In this document: positions 62,064-64,000 of the stretch, one piece after another
How positions within the stretch are numbered: position 1 is the first letter of the stretch
Layout: each line of letters opens with the position of its first letter
NCBI GenBank assembly: GCA_028280445.1
Contig: JANQLU010000115.1
Coordinates: 1 to 64,000, forward strand
Origin: Pirellulaceae bacterium
GTDB taxonomy: Bacteria; Planctomycetota; Planctomycetia; Pirellulales; Pirellulaceae
Direction: 5' to 3'
DNA: 64,000 nucleotides
Made by a program: the position numbers and the translations under genes
Notes under the pieces: generated by a model
The model's input: only the letters and a program-made list of their open reading frames with translations
What the model was told of the DNA's origin: nothing
Database searches by the model: none

Positions 62064-63191
62064 ATGGGTCGAATTCAACAAATCGCAGCCTGTCTATTTG
62101 TCTCGGTCATTGCCGTGACTTGCGCGTGCCGACCTGACAGTACCTCGGATTCCAACGACAGCAAAAAGTCAACATCATCGACAAAACCGCGACAGCAATC
62201 TGACGCGAAGCAGACAGACGACAAACCCAAACAAAAACGCGCTCAAACGCGAACTGTCAATTCTGTCAAATTGGTTTACTCTCCCAAGTATCTAGTAAAT
62301 CTCGAAGGCCTTGAGAAACTTCACTCATTCGACATTACCAAGTATCAAAAAATTCAGCAGGCATTGATCGAAAATGGTGCGGCCCGAAAAAAGGATTTCT
62401 GTGAACCCGAAGAAGTCACTCGCGAAGAACTGCTGCTCATCCATACCGAAAAATATCTTGAGAGTTTAAAATCGGCCAAAAATTTAGCGCGATATTTAGA
62501 AGCTCCGCCTTTGCGCTGGTTGGGCGCAAAATTGCTCGATGAACGAATGCTCAGCTGTTTTCGCCGAGCGACTGGCGGGACGATTCTGGCGGGACGACTC
62601 GCGCTCAAGCACGGGATTGCGATTAACATTGGCGGTGGATTTCATCACGCGAAACCCGATGTCGGCGAAGGTTTTTGCGTGTACGCGGATGTGCCGATCG
62701 CTATAAAAAAACTTCAAGCGGAAAAGCTGATTAAAACAGCGCTGATCATTGATGTCGATGTTCACCAGGGTAACGGTACTGCTGTTTGTCTGGCCGATGA
62801 CAAAACGAGTTTTACATTTTCGATTCACCAAAAAGATATTTACCCGATACCCAAAGAAAACAGCGATCTCGATGTCGAGATTACCAGCGGAACAGACGAT
62901 CAGCAGTATATGAAGGTTCTCGATCAACATCTGGATAAAATAATCACGCAATCGAAACCCGATATTTGCTTTATCGTTGGCGGTTGCGATACGCTCGACG
63001 GCGATCCTTTAGCATCAGTCAAAATGACCGAGCAAGGGATTATCCAGCGGGACTTTAAAATCGTTCAGGCTTGTGTCAAAGCAAAAGTTCCCGTTGTTTT
63101 TACGCTGTCTGGAGGTTACAGCAAAAACGCCTGGCGGGCTCAATACCTCAGCATCAAAAATCTGGTCGAAAAATATCCGATCGCAAAATAG
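62064..63191 (+). CDS. Exported HDAC-like amidohydrolase
   Basis: 375 residues. The N-terminal signal peptide (MGRIQQIAACLFVSVIAVTC, then AC) has Cys22 as possible lipid anchor site. A Ser/Lys/Asp-rich linker (23-65) precedes a full histone-deacetylase fold (about 68-370). Catalytic residues are kept: His194/His195 in GGFHHAKPD, zinc ligands Asp232 and His234 in DVDVHQGNG, Asp309 in GGCDTLDGDP, and Tyr352 in SGGYSKNA. It resembles the class IV/HDAC11-like bacterial group of acetyl- or acylpolyamine amidohydrolases. Export is unusual for the family. The lipobox is weak, so secretion rather than lipidation is possible. Confidence 0.88.
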   Translation: MGRIQQIAACLFVSVIAVTCACRPDSTSDSNDSKKSTSSTKPRQQSDAKQTDDKPKQKRAQTRTVNSVKLVYSPKYLVNLEGLEKLHSFDITKYQKIQQALIENGAARKKDFCEPEEVTREELLLIHTEKYLESLKSAKNLARYLEAPPLRWLGAKLLDERMLSCFRRATGGTILAGRLALKHGIAINIGGGFHHAKPDVGEGFCVYADVPIAIKKLQAEKLIKTALIIDVDVHQGNGTAVCLADDKTSFTFSIHQKDIYPIPKENSDLDVEITSGTDDQQYMKVLDQHLDKIITQSKPDICFIVGGCDTLDGDPLASVKMTEQGIIQRDFKIVQACVKAKVPVVFTLSGGYSKNAWRAQYLSIKNLVEKYPIAK

Positions 63192-63552
63192 TGTGAAAGC
63201 TTGCTCGAAATTTCTTCATCGAGCCGTCAGTTTAATCATTTGAGAACACGCCAGTTTTTCGTGACAGGAATCCATTTAGGCCGTTTTGGCAACGAAGCCA
63301 CGAACCTTTGATACCGGTATTCGTCTAGTTCTCTATCTCGGAATACAAACCTCAAACCTCATTCAATGTCGAGACCCATGCTTATTTTGATTGACGAATT
63401 TCGCAGGACGGGTCACTCAGGCCACGCGCTACGCTCGATATGAAAATCGACTGATTTGCGCATCAAAGTCGGGTGGCCAACGATCTATCTAGTCACCTGT
63501 TGGGATCACGGTCCCTTTGCAGCAAATCTAAACCTGTGTTCCGAAGTGAACC
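63192..63552. other. 361-nt gene-free interval
   Basis: No gene or clear repeat seen between the HDAC-like gene and the partial gene at the end of the window. Confidence 0.5.
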
Positions 63553-64000
63553 ATGCGCGAACCCATTCGAAAACCAAAATACAAATACAAAAAACTCGTT
63601 GATCGACATCGTGTCAATGCAAGGCGTCTGGGCGCAAAGCTTTTGCGAATCGACAGACGTATCTACTTGGTGCAGCCTGCTGCGATGTTTTCTAACTTGC
63701 TCGGCGATGATATTCGCGGCAAACCAAACTTGCTACCGGTGCTCTACAAAAACTTGCGGCAGCAATGTGTCATCATCGATCCGCTCAGCCCACGCCTTTT
63801 GAATGATTGTCACCACGCTCTCAAGATGTGGATTGCGATCAGCAAATCGCGCAAGCAGAACATGAGTCTCGATGAAGCGATCGAGGTTTCGCATTTGCAG
63901 AACCGACTGGCACAACTCGGGCAAATCAAAAAGATGGAACAGCAGGAATCTGATTGGATTCTGGCACGCGACGAACAGCAGATGTTAAACCAGCGGTTGC
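63553..64000 (+). CDS. Unrecognised gene, truncated by the window end
   Basis: An open frame from the ATG at 63553 (a TGA lies two codons upstream) to the last base, at least 149 codons without a stop. It begins MREPIRKPKYKYKKLVDRHR and is basic and helical, with a later Gln/Glu-rich stretch (LGQIKKMEQQESDWILARDE). No ribosome site is clear. No family recognised. The absence of stops over 149 codons favours a real gene. Confidence 0.65.
   Translation, partial: MREPIRKPKYKYKKLVDRHRVNARRLGAKLLRIDRRIYLVQPAAMFSNLLGDDIRGKPNLLPVLYKNLRQQCVIIDPLSPRLLNDCHHALKMWIAISKSRKQNMSLDEAIEVSHLQNRLAQLGQIKKMEQQESDWILARDEQQMLNQRL

Noticed and set aside
1-64000. tRNA or rRNA genes
   Set aside because: No cloverleaf with a TTCRA-containing T-arm or conserved rRNA segment was recognised by eye; a covariance scan would be needed to exclude them fully.

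Overview
The window looks like a chromosomal segment of a Planctomycetota bacterium, probably Pirellulales/Pirellulaceae. The grounds are a DUF1571 secreted protein, a long Q/P-rich protein with DUF11 repeats, a tricorn-type protease, a PAS-GGDEF-EAL protein, an ECF sigma/membrane partner pair, and many short dispersed palindromes between genes. No plasmid, phage, IS element, CRISPR array, rRNA or tRNA was recognised. The taxonomic call is inference from gene content; no database was consulted.

Layout. 0.2-2.3 kb (minus strand): HAD-like hydrolase, CYTH protein, adenylate kinase. 2.4-13.3 kb (minus): a nearly complete S10-spc ribosomal protein cluster running rpsJ-rplC-rplD-rplW-rplB-rpsS-rplV-rpsC-rplP-rpmC-rpsQ-rplN-rplE-rpsN-rpsH-rplF-rplR-rpsE-rplO-secY. 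It has no room for rplX (L24) or rpmD (L30). The alpha-operon genes (rpsM, rpsK, rpsD, rpoA, rplQ) and tuf/fusA are not next to it. 13.6-19.5 kb (plus): a secretin-signature mini-protein, then two ABC export systems. 19.6-27.3 kb: secreted unknowns, an FMN reductase, an SGNH-like protein, the DUF11 protein and a coiled-coil protein. 27.6-36.6 kb: dnaE, a cyclic-di-GMP protein, a Ski2-like helicase. 36.7-43.9 kb: a membrane-spermidine-synthase-like fusion, a partial arginine/ornithine succinyltransferase-type catabolic operon, and a DUF2203 protein. 44.4-55 kb: tricorn protease, a soluble Ser/Thr kinase, DUF1571 protein, FHA-GAF histidine kinase, two very small exported proteins, ECF sigma factor plus partner. 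55-63.2 kb: uvrA, yjbQ, a small acidic protein, DUF151 nuclease, Gfo/Idh/MocA oxidoreductase, GlsB-like membrane protein, and a secreted/lipoprotein HDAC-like hydrolase. The window ends inside an unrecognised plus-strand gene.

The most unusual content is intergenic. At least six families of short nested palindromes are scattered over the window, mostly at 3' ends of genes. In three cases (CYTH, YjbQ, coiled-coil protein) the end of the element forms, or directly abuts, the stop codon of a minus-strand gene. Other points of interest are the 62-nt coding overlap of rpsC and rplP, a terminator-like hairpin between rpsJ and rplC, the missing rplX, an orphan secretin signature in a 150-residue exported protein, and an HDAC fold carrying an export signal.
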